Shown here piece after piece: positions 25,674 through 34,109 of a DNA stretch of 64,000 nt. A model generated the notes under the pieces. It did no database searches and was not told the origin of the DNA. It saw only the letters and a list, made by a program, of their open reading frames with translations. Numbering within the stretch: position 1 is the stretch's first letter; every line of letters starts with the position of its first letter. A program made the translations under genes and the position numbers. Source of the stretch: Lentisphaerota bacterium (lineage in GTDB: Bacteria; Verrucomicrobiota; Lentisphaeria; Victivallales; Victivallaceae); the NCBI GenBank assembly GCA_015061545.1, contig SUWJ01000003.1, positions 1 through 64,000 on the forward strand, in the 5' to 3' direction.

Positions 25674-27293
25674 TTGAGCAGGGACGGTAAAAAATATCTG
25701 GCGGCGGCAACAATATTGCTGGGGTTAATTTCTCTGGTCTGCTGTATTTATTTGGACGATGTGCCAGCCCGCGATCTCGCTCACCGTTATGCTCCTATGG
25801 CAGAAGCCTTTGCCGAAGGTAATTGGCAATTTGCTTTTCACCCCAGAATCCCGCCTTTAGCGACAGTTTCGGGCGGGATCATTGCTTTTATCTTTTCCTG
25901 CAGCGGCTTTCTGGCTATGCAGATTGCTTCGGCGCTGTGGCATTGTGCTTCGCTGGTTGTGCTGTGGGAATTGGTGAAGCGCATAGTACCTCAAACACCT
26001 TGGGCTGCTCCGCTGACGGTGGCGCTGGGGGCGATATTTCCATTGACTTTCCACATGGCTTACTCGGGATTGCGGGAATCGGGCAAGAGCTTTGTTTTGC
26101 TGCTTATGGCTCTGGCGTTGTGCGGAATTTACCGGCGGGAACGCAGTTGGAGCAACTGCATATTGCTGGGATTGAGCTGCGGTCTGGCGGTGCTGACGCG
26201 GGTGGAAATGATTTTGATCGCCGCGGTTGTGCTGACGGGAGGCTTGGTACTGGCATTCCGCAAACAGATCAAATTACTGCCGATTGCGCTGGCAGCGCTG
26301 ACTGCGGGCGTATGCTGTGCAGTCAATATGGTGATAAATTATTACACATCAGGTTATGCTGTGCCCGATCAGCAGGCGGTAAAATATCTTGCCAAAGTTT
26401 GGGATGGTGCGGTTCCGCTGCTGCCGATGTCAAGTTTGCTGCTGGCGGCGGTGGTTCTGGTAATTCCAACCGCGTGGCTGCTGGAGCGTTTGAGCCGCAA
26501 GCTGAAACTGCGTTATCTGCTTGTCGCGCTGGCGGTAGTGCTGCTGGTGACAACTTTGCGTACTGTGCAGCTGGATCCTCACCGCGAAGCAGCCGATTAT
26601 TTAAGCGATTTGTGGGCAGGAATTTTCCACTTCGGCGGATTGTTTATATTCCTGACAGCGGCGTATTACGCATATCAAGGCAAATTAAGCGGCGAAATGA
26701 AGATCCTGCTGACGGTGTTTATCTGCAATCTGGCGGTGTCGATGCTGGCTTTTCAACTGGGGCATAAAATATTGTACATATCCTCCCGCTATATTTATTC
26801 GGCGATGCCGCTGCTGCTGGTTTTCATGGTTTTGGGAATCAACGAGGTTTATGAACTGCTGAAAAAGTTTCTGCCGGTACGGTATGTGAATATACTGCTG
26901 GTGCTGTCGATTGCCGGAATCATCGGCGGAATGTTTTTTCACATGATCCAGCCGCAGCTGCGTGACCGCTGCAAATACAAAATCAAACGCCAAAATGTTA
27001 TGCAGTTGGCGGTGATGATAAAACAGGATGAACCTGAATATAAAAAAATCAAGGTCAAAAAAAATATGCGCCGTTACGAAAGCGTTAAAGCACCCAAGGT
27101 GTTTTTTACCGACAGCGATGCCAGTTATACAGTTATGGCATATTTAGCCGGCGGCAGCATGACTATGTCGCCAACGCAGGCAAACTATGTTGCAGGCGAA
27201 AAACTGCCTGCAAGATTCAGGAAAAAAGCAGTGCATATCGGCCAAGTGGTCAATCGCAAAGGTAAATTTATAAATCTCTGGAGAGTGAAATGA
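25674..27293 (+). CDS. PMT/ArnT-type membrane glycosyltransferase (GT-C fold)
   Basis: The 539-residue protein has about eleven membrane spans. Its first periplasmic loop is acidic and reads YLDDVPARDLAHRY, which fits the Asp-rich catalytic loop of dolichyl-phosphate-mannose-protein mannosyltransferase and ArnT relatives. These transfer sugars from polyprenyl phosphate on the periplasmic side. The start is a TTG, supported by GGAG 8 bases upstream, since no in-frame ATG precedes the first membrane helix. Its stop overlaps the start of the sugar transferase (ATGA), so the two are translationally coupled and probably act on one envelope glycan or glycoprotein. Confidence 0.75.
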   Translation: MSRDGKKYLAAATILLGLISLVCCIYLDDVPARDLAHRYAPMAEAFAEGNWQFAFHPRIPPLATVSGGIIAFIFSCSGFLAMQIASALWHCASLVVLWELVKRIVPQTPWAAPLTVALGAIFPLTFHMAYSGLRESGKSFVLLLMALALCGIYRRERSWSNCILLGLSCGLAVLTRVEMILIAAVVLTGGLVLAFRKQIKLLPIALAALTAGVCCAVNMVINYYTSGYAVPDQQAVKYLAKVWDGAVPLLPMSSLLLAAVVLVIPTAWLLERLSRKLKLRYLLVALAVVLLVTTLRTVQLDPHREAADYLSDLWAGIFHFGGLFIFLTAAYYAYQGKLSGEMKILLTVFICNLAVSMLAFQLGHKILYISSRYIYSAMPLLLVFMVLGINEVYELLKKFLPVRYVNILLVLSIAGIIGGMFFHMIQPQLRDRCKYKIKRQNVMQLAVMIKQDEPEYKKIKVKKNMRRYESVKAPKVFFTDSDASYTVMAYLAGGSMTMSPTQANYVAGEKLPARFRKKAVHIGQVVNRKGKFINLWRVK

Positions 27294-28690
27294 TAAACTT
27301 TTTTGCCAACGGCAGATTGCGATCATTTGCCTTGCTGTTCTCCGATATGGCGGCGTTGGCGCTGGCAATCTGGATCGGATTTTACAGCTGCAAACTCGGC
27401 GGGGAAAAATATGATATGCTTGCAATGCTGCATACCTGGCCCATATTTCTGATGCTTATTTCCATGAATGTATCCGGTCGGCTCTATTGCGGCAACCTCT
27501 TTTATCCCGGGCTGACCATCAACCCGGTGGAGGAATTGCGGCGGTTGACTTTGAGCTGCGCGGGAAGTTTTCTGATTTTTCTGGCATTTTTGAGCTTGAG
27601 CGACAATTATGTAAATTTTTCGCGGATAGCATTGATAATTTCCATGGCGATAAGTTTGTTTTTTCTGCCGATCGGCAGAATCATCTTGCGTTACTTGCTC
27701 TGGCGGTTCAACCTTGCCAAGATCCCTGCCATGATCGCAGGGGATGCGGCGCTGGCAAAAGATGTGGCAGAAAAAATGGTGCAGGATAATTACTGTATCC
27801 TGAGTCTTAAAGCCAGCTGCTGCAGCGAACCGATCAGCGATGATATCGTCAACGATCCCGCCGGGGAATTTCTGAAGTTTGCCCATGAACACAAGATCAG
27901 CTATCTCATTTATTGCGTGGGCGATAAAGAGTTCGACCGCACGCTGGATAAATATATGCCGCACTTTCTGAATATATTGGTGGTCAACAGTATTTCCCGC
28001 TTTCCCATTCTGTGGAGCTATCCGGTAAGTTTCTACAGATTCTTCTCTTTTGAAATCAGCAACCGGATGCTGCGCCGCAGCGTGCTGCTGCAAAAGCGGC
28101 TGCTGGAGATCATTCTTACGCTGGTGGGGATGAGTCTGCTGCTGATTCCGGGAATCGTGCTGGCGTGTCTGGTCAAACTTTCCAGCCGCGGACCTGTCTT
28201 TTACCGGGCAAAACGACTGGGGCGCTACGGCAAACCCATCGAGGTACTCAAATTCAGAACTATGTGCGAAAATGCCGATAAAAAACTCGAACAGCTGCTG
28301 CAGGAAGATTCCGCGCTGCGGCTGGAGTGGGAAAACAGCTTCAAACTGGAAAACGATCCCCGCATTACCCCGGTGGGGCGCTTTCTTCGGCGAACCAGTC
28401 TGGATGAATTGCCCCAGTTCTGGAACGTGCTGAAAGGCGAAATGGCGCTGATCGGTCCGCGTCCGATCGTGGACGAAGAAGTGCCGCTTTACGGCGAAGA
28501 TTACGAAACTTTTGCCAGCGTAAAACCGGGGATAACCGGTTTGTGGCAGGTATCAGGCCGCAGCGATGTCTGCTATGCCGACCGTGTGGCGCTGGATGTT
28601 TTTTATGTGAAAAACTGGTCGATCTGGATGGATTATTACATCTTTTTTGCCACGATCAACGCCGTGATCCTCCGCCGCGGCGCCAAATAG
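27290..28690 (+). CDS. Polyprenyl-phosphate sugar-1-phosphate transferase (WbaP/exopolysaccharide type)
   Basis: The 466-residue protein has four N-terminal membrane helices, a CoA-binding-like middle domain and, from about residue 265, a bacterial sugar transferase domain. That domain shows KRLLEIILTL, FRAKRLGR-type (here FYRAKRLGR), VLKFRTM, RRTSLDELPQFWNVLKGEM, LIGPRP and KPGITGLWQVSGR, all family signatures. It would load a hexose-1-phosphate onto undecaprenyl phosphate, the first step of exopolysaccharide or O-glycan assembly. It overlaps the preceding glycosyltransferase by 4 bases. The minus-strand terminator of the recR group lies just past its stop. Confidence 0.93.
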   Translation: MINFFANGRLRSFALLFSDMAALALAIWIGFYSCKLGGEKYDMLAMLHTWPIFLMLISMNVSGRLYCGNLFYPGLTINPVEELRRLTLSCAGSFLIFLAFLSLSDNYVNFSRIALIISMAISLFFLPIGRIILRYLLWRFNLAKIPAMIAGDAALAKDVAEKMVQDNYCILSLKASCCSEPISDDIVNDPAGEFLKFAHEHKISYLIYCVGDKEFDRTLDKYMPHFLNILVVNSISRFPILWSYPVSFYRFFSFEISNRMLRRSVLLQKRLLEIILTLVGMSLLLIPGIVLACLVKLSSRGPVFYRAKRLGRYGKPIEVLKFRTMCENADKKLEQLLQEDSALRLEWENSFKLENDPRITPVGRFLRRTSLDELPQFWNVLKGEMALIGPRPIVDEEVPLYGEDYETFASVKPGITGLWQVSGRSDVCYADRVALDVFYVKNWSIWMDYYIFFATINAVILRRGAK

Positions 28691-28728
28691 AAAAAAGCTC
28701 TGTTATCAACCAATGTCGGGAACAGAGC
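28691..28728 (-). terminator. Minus-strand terminator downstream of the hydrolase remnant and recR
   Basis: On the minus strand GCTCTGTT (28721-28728) pairs with AACAGAGC (28697-28704), followed by six T residues (28691-28696). It would end transcription arriving from recR, ybaB and dnaX. Confidence 0.88.
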
Positions 28729-28781
28729 GATAGAAAAAGCGTGTTGTCCATACAGACGGATATTTTATCTGGCACCGGGAG

Positions 28782-29099
28782 TCATCGGAAATATTTTTCG
28801 CAATATTCCCGGATCAAAGCGCGGTAACGGCGGGCATATTGCGGATCTTCGCAGAGAAAATGTCCTGATTCCGGGTAGATCAGCATTTCATGCGGGATAT
28901 GATACTTTTTCAGCGCTTTCTCCAGTTTTTGAGCATGAATAAGGCGTACAAGCGTGTCTTTGCCCCCGTAAGCATAAATTCCGGGAACTGTATTTTCATC
29001 GACCAGCAGGGCGGGGGAAATGCTTTTTATGATCGCCTGAGATTGCGCCGAATCGTAATCCGCCGCCGTGATCTTTCGGCCTGCTCCGGCAGAGTTTTT
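28782..29099 (-). pseudogene. C-terminal remnant of an alpha/beta hydrolase
   Basis: An open frame of about 105 codons without a convincing start reads from the recR stop to the TGA at 28782-28784. Its product matches the last third of dienelactone-hydrolase/acetyl-esterase-like proteins. GIYAYGGKDTLV carries the catalytic-triad Asp and IYPESGHFLCEDP the triad His. The N-terminal two thirds, including the Gly-x-Ser-x-Gly nucleophile elbow, are missing. The frame is preserved, so the loss is probably recent or the fragment is retained by chance. The break lies within a few bases of the recR stop, which suggests a deletion joined the two. This fills most of the 28691-29101 gap. Confidence 0.75.
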
Positions 29100-29101
29100 T
29101 A

Positions 29102-29716
29102 TTACAGCGCGTTGCGGCCGTTTAATGCTGCCAGAATGGTAGCGCTGTCGGCGTAAGCCAGATCACCGCCGGCGGGTAAGCCTTGAGCAAGGCGGGTGAT
29201 TTTTTCCACTTTATGCTCAAACATTCTTGCCAGATAAAGTGCGGTGGCACGGCTTTCCACATCTCCGCCCAGCGCCAGAATCAATTCTTTGACCTTGCCC
29301 GACTGCAAACGTGCCGCCAGCGATTCGATCCGCAGCGATTCTTCCGACTCATCGTCCAGCGGCGAGATCCTGCCGCCGAGAACGTGATACAAACCGTGAT
29401 AACCGCCCGATTTTTCGATTCCGCTTATACGGGTGAAATCCTCAACTACGCAGATCATGGAGTCATCCCGCCGCGGCGACGAACAGATCCAACAAGCCTC
29501 GCTGCTGTCAGTAATGTTTCCGCAAATCGGACAATGGGAAATATGTTGCGGCAGATCGGCTATGGCGCTGCCGAAAAGTTCCAACTCTTCAGGCGGAAAT
29601 TTGAGCAGTCCCAGCGCCATGCGTTCGGCGCTGCGCCGCCCGACCCCCGGCAGACGGCGGAACGCGGCAATCAGCTCTTCCACTGCTTCAGGATAATTGT
29701 CTGAACCTGCGGGCAT
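29102..29716 (-). CDS. recR: Recombination mediator protein RecR
   Basis: The 204-residue protein shows the RecR layout. An N-terminal helix-hairpin-helix (LPGVGRRSAERMAL) comes first, then a zinc finger with Cys62, Cys65, Cys75 and Cys78, then a Toprim domain starting SMICVVED and containing ALGGDVESRATALYLARM. RecR with RecF or RecO loads RecA on gapped DNA. It lies 14 bases downstream of ybaB, itself after dnaX, the widely conserved dnaX-ybaB-recR order. The C-terminus is complete. Confidence 0.97.
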   Translation of the reverse strand: MPAGSDNYPEAVEELIAAFRRLPGVGRRSAERMALGLLKFPPEELELFGSAIADLPQHISHCPICGNITDSSEACWICSSPRRDDSMICVVEDFTRISGIEKSGGYHGLYHVLGGRISPLDDESEESLRIESLAARLQSGKVKELILALGGDVESRATALYLARMFEHKVEKITRLAQGLPAGGDLAYADSATILAALNGRNAL

Positions 29717-29730
29717 GAATCATTCATCTT

Positions 29731-30045
29731 TCAGAAAAGTCCGGGGATATTCAAACCGCCCGAGAGTTCCTGCATTTTGCTCTGCATGGCGCTTTTGGCA
29801 GCATCCAGCGCAGCGTTTACTGCAAATGTCACCAACGCGCTGATATTTTCTTTGCCTGCCGCCGCCGGATCAATAACGATGCTTTTGACCCGGAAATCGC
29901 CGCTGACTACAGCTACAACTTCTTTATCGGCGCTGGCAGCGCTGAATTCGGTTTTCGCCATCTCTTCTTTGAGCGCTGCCATATTTTTCTGAATATCTTT
30001 AGCTTTTTTCATAATGTTGGCAAGTTCGCCAAGATTTCCAAACAT
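29731..30045 (-). CDS. ybaB: YbaB/EbfC-family nucleoid-associated protein
   Basis: This 104-residue protein matches YbaB/EbfC, a small dimeric DNA-binding protein often found between dnaX and recR. The N-terminal helix (LANIMKKAKDIQKNMAALKEEM), the central strand EVVAVVSGDFRVKSIVID and the C-terminal helix follow the family pattern. The extreme C-terminus SGGLNIPGLF is also typical. Spacing is 19 bases from dnaX and 14 from recR, so the three form one operon. Confidence 0.95.
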   Translation of the reverse strand: MFGNLGELANIMKKAKDIQKNMAALKEEMAKTEFSAASADKEVVAVVSGDFRVKSIVIDPAAAGKENISALVTFAVNAALDAAKSAMQSKMQELSGGLNIPGLF

Positions 30046-30064
30046 CTTCTATTCTCCTGTGATT

Positions 30065-32182
30065 TTATGCGTGTATATCGACAATCTCGCCGTCGAAAAG
30101 ATCCAATACTTTCCGGACCGGCGGTAATTGTGCGGTAGCTTCAACTTCTTCTGACTTATGGATCACGCTGCGTTTACTGTAAACGCTTTCGGCAGCTGAT
30201 TGCATAGCGCCATTGTCATCGGCAACGTCTTCGCTGCCAATGAATGTAAACTCTTCCTCCTGCGGGGCAGGGTTGGAATCCATTACGCTGTCGATAATTA
30301 CATCGCAGTCGTTTACACTTATTTCTATAAACTCTTCCTGCACCGGAGCATCTTCTTGTACAGCAGGTGTTTCCACGGCTGTATCGCTGATGCTCCCTGT
30401 GGTGGTTTCCGCCTTTTCTGCAGCAGGTTCATTGCTTTTGAACTCAGGCAGGATCGCCCAGTCACCGCTGACTTGCTGCAGCAGCAGCATTATCTGCGCC
30501 CGGTTGCGGCGCAAATCGTCCAACGCGGCATTGGATGCACTAATAGTCAATACCGAATTGGTCAACCCCTGCGCTGTGCATTGACTCAAAAGCGTTTCCA
30601 ACGCGCCGCCCTGCGCCGCCGCCAGCAGTTTTGACCACAAACTTTCGCAATCCGTTACAGTTTCGTTGGTTGCGGCAACAGGCGGTTCGATTGTCTGTTC
30701 GTTATCCGGTGTAACGCTGCCTGCTGCGGAATCAGTTAGATCTGTTGCTTCGTTCATCGGCTGAACTTCGGCAACAGCTTCTGCCATCGGCGCGCTGTCT
30801 GCAGCCGGCTCGCTATTTACAACAGCTTCTGCCATCGGCGCGCTGTCTGCAGCTGGCTCGCTATTTACAACAGCTTCTGCCATCGGGATTGCTTCTTTGA
30901 CCGATTCTGCAGCAACGCTTTCCGGTATTGTCTGAACTTTCGGCGGCACTGCTTCGGGCAGCACCACACTCATTGCCAGCGGCGGGCGTTCCTGAAACGA
31001 GGGAATTTGTTCGATAAACTGCAATTCACCGGCTCCGCGCAGCTGATTGAGTCTTCTCAGCACATCACCTACCGTCGGCGCATGAGCCTCGTGCATGGCT
31101 TTGAGCAGGATCGACTCCAGATAGATCGCCTTATTCAGCGCTTCGTGCAATATCCGCCCCACCGGTGCCAACTGCTCCATAAAGCAGCGCAGTACATCGG
31201 CATTGGTCAACTGCGAGAGTTTGCGGCAGCGGGCAAGTTTTTCATCTTCAAAATCCAACACCGCTTCGGGATTGTTGAGCAGCTGCATAAGTTCCGCCCC
31301 GCGCAGTATTTCCAATATATCATCAAAAAGTGTTTCCAGATTCCGCCCCCGCCCTGCCAGCTGATTGACGATCGTCACCACCGGACCGGGTTGGTTTTGC
31401 AGCATTGCCGCAATCAGCGTATCCAGCTCTACAGCATTGGTCATGCCGAAGAGTTCCAGCACCTGTTCTGCGGCGATTTCCTGATCTTTACCGCCGAAAA
31501 ATGCCAGCATCTGTTCCAGCGAGGATTGAGCATCGCGCATACCGCCTTCGGCAGCCCGGGCGATTGCGCTCAGCGCTTCGGGGGCGATTTTTACATTTTC
31601 GCTTTCGGCAATCAATTTGAGCCGCTGCAAGATCAGATTCCCCGCAATGGGCCGCAGATCAAACCGCTGACAGCGCGATACGATCGTCGGCAGCACCAGA
31701 TGCGCCTCGGTAGTGGCAAAGATGAATTTGACGTGTGCCGGCGGCTCTTCCACCGTCTTCAAAAGCGCGTTCCACGCTGCTTTGGAGAGCATATGCACTT
31801 CGTCGATAATGTAGATCTTGTACTTGCTGGAAACCGGCATATGGTAGGCTTCTTCGCTCAAAGCACGCATATGCTCAACCGAGTTGCGGCTGGCGGCGTC
31901 GATTTCTATAACATCCAGACTGCTTTCATTTGCCAATGCAGTACACGACTGGCAGCTGCAGCACGGTTCGCCATCGACGGGATTTTCGCAGTTGATCGCT
32001 TTGGCAAAGATCCGTGCGATGGTGGTTTTGCCGATCCCCCGCGGCCCCACCAGCAAATAGGCGTGCCCCACCCGATCGCCTGCAATCGCATTGCGCAGAG
32101 TGCGGATAACGTGAGTCTGACCGACTACATCGCCAAACTTTTGCGGACGCCATTTGCGGGCAATTACCTGATGACTGCTCAT
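30065..32182 (-). CDS. dnaX: DNA polymerase III subunit gamma/tau
   Basis: The 705-residue clamp-loader ATPase has Walker A GPRGIGKT (residues 46-53), a zinc module with Cys65, Cys74/75, Cys77 and Cys80, and Walker B IIDEVHML. The sensor region TVEEPPAHVKFIFATT follows. After the clamp-loader core (about 1-370), the tau-like tail is long, acidic and Ala/Glu/Pro-rich, with a 16-residue tandem repeat (see the separate entry). It ends in a conserved DLFDGEIVDIHA segment. It heads the dnaX-ybaB-recR unit and follows rph by 30 bases. I saw no convincing frameshift signal for a separate gamma form. Confidence 0.96.
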   Translation of the reverse strand: MSSHQVIARKWRPQKFGDVVGQTHVIRTLRNAIAGDRVGHAYLLVGPRGIGKTTIARIFAKAINCENPVDGEPCCSCQSCTALANESSLDVIEIDAASRNSVEHMRALSEEAYHMPVSSKYKIYIIDEVHMLSKAAWNALLKTVEEPPAHVKFIFATTEAHLVLPTIVSRCQRFDLRPIAGNLILQRLKLIAESENVKIAPEALSAIARAAEGGMRDAQSSLEQMLAFFGGKDQEIAAEQVLELFGMTNAVELDTLIAAMLQNQPGPVVTIVNQLAGRGRNLETLFDDILEILRGAELMQLLNNPEAVLDFEDEKLARCRKLSQLTNADVLRCFMEQLAPVGRILHEALNKAIYLESILLKAMHEAHAPTVGDVLRRLNQLRGAGELQFIEQIPSFQERPPLAMSVVLPEAVPPKVQTIPESVAAESVKEAIPMAEAVVNSEPAADSAPMAEAVVNSEPAADSAPMAEAVAEVQPMNEATDLTDSAAGSVTPDNEQTIEPPVAATNETVTDCESLWSKLLAAAQGGALETLLSQCTAQGLTNSVLTISASNAALDDLRRNRAQIMLLLQQVSGDWAILPEFKSNEPAAEKAETTTGSISDTAVETPAVQEDAPVQEEFIEISVNDCDVIIDSVMDSNPAPQEEEFTFIGSEDVADDNGAMQSAAESVYSKRSVIHKSEEVEATAQLPPVRKVLDLFDGEIVDIHA
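30779..30886 (-). repeat. 48-bp tandem repeat within dnaX
   Basis: Two copies (30779-30826 and 30827-30874) differ by one base, and a third partial copy follows. Each encodes MAEAVVNSEPAADSAP. Identical length and near-identical sequence indicate a recent in-frame duplication in the flexible tail, so copy number may vary between strains. Confidence 0.9.
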
Positions 32183-32212
32183 AAAATTTGTGCTTCTCTC
32201 TTTGGCATCTGA

Positions 32213-32950
32213 TTAATTTATGCCGTGCGCTGCCAGAATCGCACGCTGCTTTTTGAATATTTCGCGCAAGCCGACTTCCGCCAGATCAATAAGTTCATTC
32301 AATTGGCGGCGGCTGAACGGCTTGCCTTCGGCAGTTCCCTGAACTTCTATCAATTCCATGGATTCGGTCATAATTATATTCATATCCACTTCGGCATTGG
32401 AGTCTTCGGGGTAATTCAAATCCAGCACCGCTTCGCCATCTACAATACCTACGCTGACCGCCGCCACCAGTTCGCGGAAAGCACCTTCGCCGAACTTTTC
32501 CCGATTTTCAGGCGTATTCAGCGCCAATGCCGCTGCTACTGCCGCGCCTGAGATACTTGCGCAGCGCGTACCGCCATCGGCGTCGATAACATCGCAATCC
32601 AAATGCAGCGTATGGCCGTCGATTTTTTCCAGATCCACCACCGCCCGCAGCGAGCGGCCGATCAAACGCTGGATCTCCACCGTGCGGCCCGACTGTTTGC
32701 CCGAATGGGCTTCCCGCTTCATGCGCTCGTGAGTGGAGGCAGGCAGCATACCGTACTCGCTGGTTGCCCAGCCGCCGGAAACTTTTTGCGCCTTCATCCA
32801 CGGCGGTACATTATTTTCCAAACTCGCAGCACAAATGACCCGCGTACCGCCGGTACTGTACAGCACCGAACCGGCAGGATGACTCAAAAATCCCGGGATG
32901 ATCTCCAATTTGCGCAGTTCATTGTATGCGCGGCCGTCCACTCTTGACAT
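32213..32950 (-). CDS. rph: Ribonuclease PH
   Basis: The 245-residue protein is a full-length RNase PH, which trims tRNA 3' ends by phosphorolysis. Family blocks are present: SRVDGRAYNELR at the start, GGTRVICAAS, SGRTVEIQRLIGRSLRAV with its phosphate-binding Arg residues, LHLDCDVIDADGGTR, and ILDLNYPEDS-type VLDLNYPEDSNAEVDMN. AAGGG precedes the ATG by 7 bases. It lies between the SRP RNA gene and dnaX on the same strand. Confidence 0.97.
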   Translation of the reverse strand: MSRVDGRAYNELRKLEIIPGFLSHPAGSVLYSTGGTRVICAASLENNVPPWMKAQKVSGGWATSEYGMLPASTHERMKREAHSGKQSGRTVEIQRLIGRSLRAVVDLEKIDGHTLHLDCDVIDADGGTRCASISGAAVAAALALNTPENREKFGEGAFRELVAAVSVGIVDGEAVLDLNYPEDSNAEVDMNIIMTESMELIEVQGTAEGKPFSRRQLNELIDLAEVGLREIFKKQRAILAAHGIN

Positions 32951-32970
32951 ATTATACCCTTATACTGCTA

Positions 32971-32980
32971 AAAAAACAAA
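32971..32980 (-). terminator. T-rich 3' end of the SRP RNA
   Basis: The minus strand reads TTTGTTTTTT directly after the closing stem of the SRP RNA. That stem plus this tract acts as the intrinsic terminator. Confidence 0.75.
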
Positions 32981-33084
32981 CCGCCGAGGCGGAACCTGTG
33001 CACCTGCTTCTGGATTTAGGGCTGCTTGGTTCCCCACCTGACCCGGTTCACCCGTCCACAGCGCACAGGTTCCGACCCGGCGGC
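32981..33084 (-). ncRNA. ffs: Small bacterial signal recognition particle RNA (4.5S)
   Basis: Read on the minus strand, the apical part contains GGGTCAGGTGGGGAACCAAG, then CAGCCC. This matches the conserved SRP core (GTCAGG...GGAA tetraloop...AAGCAGC) that binds Ffh. The 5' strand CCGCCGGGTCGGAACCTGTGC pairs with the 3' strand GCACAGGTTCCGCCTCGGCG with one mismatch, giving the long closing stem. The length of about 104 bases suits the 4.5S type without an Alu domain. It lies between accD and rph, and a T-run follows. Open frames across this stretch are incidental. Confidence 0.93.
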
Positions 33085-33105
33085 AAAAATTTTCAAAACA
33101 ACATC

Positions 33106-33972
33106 TTACGCTTCAGGCGCCCCGAAGGCTTCCAGAAGCAGCGCCAGCTCTTTGCGCTGCGCTTTGCGATCGACCACACGGTCAATCAAACCTTTTTCCA
33201 ACAGAAATTCGGCGGTCTGGAAATTTTCAGGCAACTTGGAATTGGTTGTTTCCTGAATCACCCGCGGTCCGGCAAAACCGATCATCGCGCCCGGTTCCGC
33301 TAAAATCACATCGCCCAGCGTGGCAAAACTTGCCGTTACGCCGCCGTAAGTGGGGTTGGTCATCAAAACTATATAACCCAAACCGGCTGCGGCATGGCGC
33401 TCCAGCGCACCCGAAGTTTTCGCCATTTGCATCAAGCTGAGGATCCCTTCCTGCATACGGGCGCCGCCTGAAGCCGTTACCAGCACTACGGGGCACTTTT
33501 CAGCCGTAGCCTTTTCCACCAGCCGGGTGATTTTTTCGCCCACTACCGAACCCATACTGGCGCCCATGTAGCGGAAATCCATCACCCCCAGCATATATTT
33601 GCGGCCTTCCAACGTTGCCGAGCCACAGGTCACTGCATCGTTGGCACCCGTTTTGGCGCGGTTTTCCGCAATTCTTGTTGTGTAAGACTTGGAATCGGTA
33701 AAGTTGAGCGTATCCACCGAAACCAGCTCCTGATCGATCTCCTGAAAGCTGCCCGCATCGGTCAGCAGTCTTATCCGTCCGCTCACGCTCATTGCCAGAT
33801 GGCAGGAGCAATATGTGCATACATAAAGGTTTTCCGCCAGCTGATCTTTGTACAGGGTACGGCCGCACGCCTTGCATTTGACCCACGCCCCGTCAGGAAA
33901 TTCCATCCGGTGATGCGGATTGGCTTGTGCGCCTACCTTGAGAGTCGAATATCTTTTATTCTGATCTGCCAT
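33106..33972 (-). CDS. accD: Acetyl-CoA carboxylase carboxyltransferase subunit beta
   Basis: AccD with AccA moves the carboxyl group from biotin to acetyl-CoA in the first step of fatty-acid synthesis. The zinc finger uses Cys33, Cys36, Cys52 and Cys55. The carboxyltransferase core shows VTASGGARMQEGILSLMQMA, TNPTYGGVTASFA and the oxyanion segment GFAGPRVIQET. I take the ATG at 33972 because it gives the usual N-terminus. Starts at 34026 or 34035 would add an odd Cys-rich extension falling within the leader. A promoter is predicted at 34056-34084. Confidence 0.96.
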   Translation of the reverse strand: MADQNKRYSTLKVGAQANPHHRMEFPDGAWVKCKACGRTLYKDQLAENLYVCTYCSCHLAMSVSGRIRLLTDAGSFQEIDQELVSVDTLNFTDSKSYTTRIAENRAKTGANDAVTCGSATLEGRKYMLGVMDFRYMGASMGSVVGEKITRLVEKATAEKCPVVLVTASGGARMQEGILSLMQMAKTSGALERHAAAGLGYIVLMTNPTYGGVTASFATLGDVILAEPGAMIGFAGPRVIQETTNSKLPENFQTAEFLLEKGLIDRVVDRKAQRKELALLLEAFGAPEA

Positions 33973-34011
33973 TTTTTTACCGTGTTTCAAGTGAAAAAAA
34001 TACTCACACCG

Positions 34012-34043
34012 CCTGCAGCGTCCCATACTTGACACTCTGCAGG
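34012..34043. promoter_or_regulatory. Inverted repeat in the accD leader
   Basis: CCTGCAG (34012-34018) and CTGCAGG (34037-34043) can pair around 18 bases. They fall within the predicted 5' untranslated leader of accD, just after the transcription start. A second short repeat (TTTCA-AG-TGAAA, around 33986-33997) lies nearer the ATG. Such a leader could be regulated, but no known riboswitch was recognised. Confidence 0.4.
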
Positions 34044-34055
34044 TCTGTTCTGATT

Positions 34056-34084
34056 AATATAATACGATTTATCCAATATTTCAA
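34056..34084 (-). promoter_or_regulatory. Predicted promoter of accD
   Basis: On the minus strand TTGAAA (34079-34084) and TATATT (34056-34061) are separated by 17 bases. Transcription would begin near 34049, about 77 bases before the chosen accD ATG. Confidence 0.6.
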
Positions 34085-34109
34085 ATTTATTTGCAAAATT
34101 ACTGGAAAA

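Noticed and set aside
25489-25677. Short frame of 62 codons between the GH106-like gene and the glycosyltransferase
   Set aside because: It overlaps the perfect hairpin, has a TTG start without ribosome site and resembles no family.
30065-32182. Programmed frameshift in dnaX for a gamma form
   Set aside because: I did not see an A-rich slippery run with a following stem at the right place after the clamp-loader core.
34026-34035. Upstream starts for accD giving an N-terminal C-x2-C extension
   Set aside because: They lie only about 15-25 bases after the predicted transcription start and lack a ribosome site. The ATG at 33972 matches known AccD N-termini.
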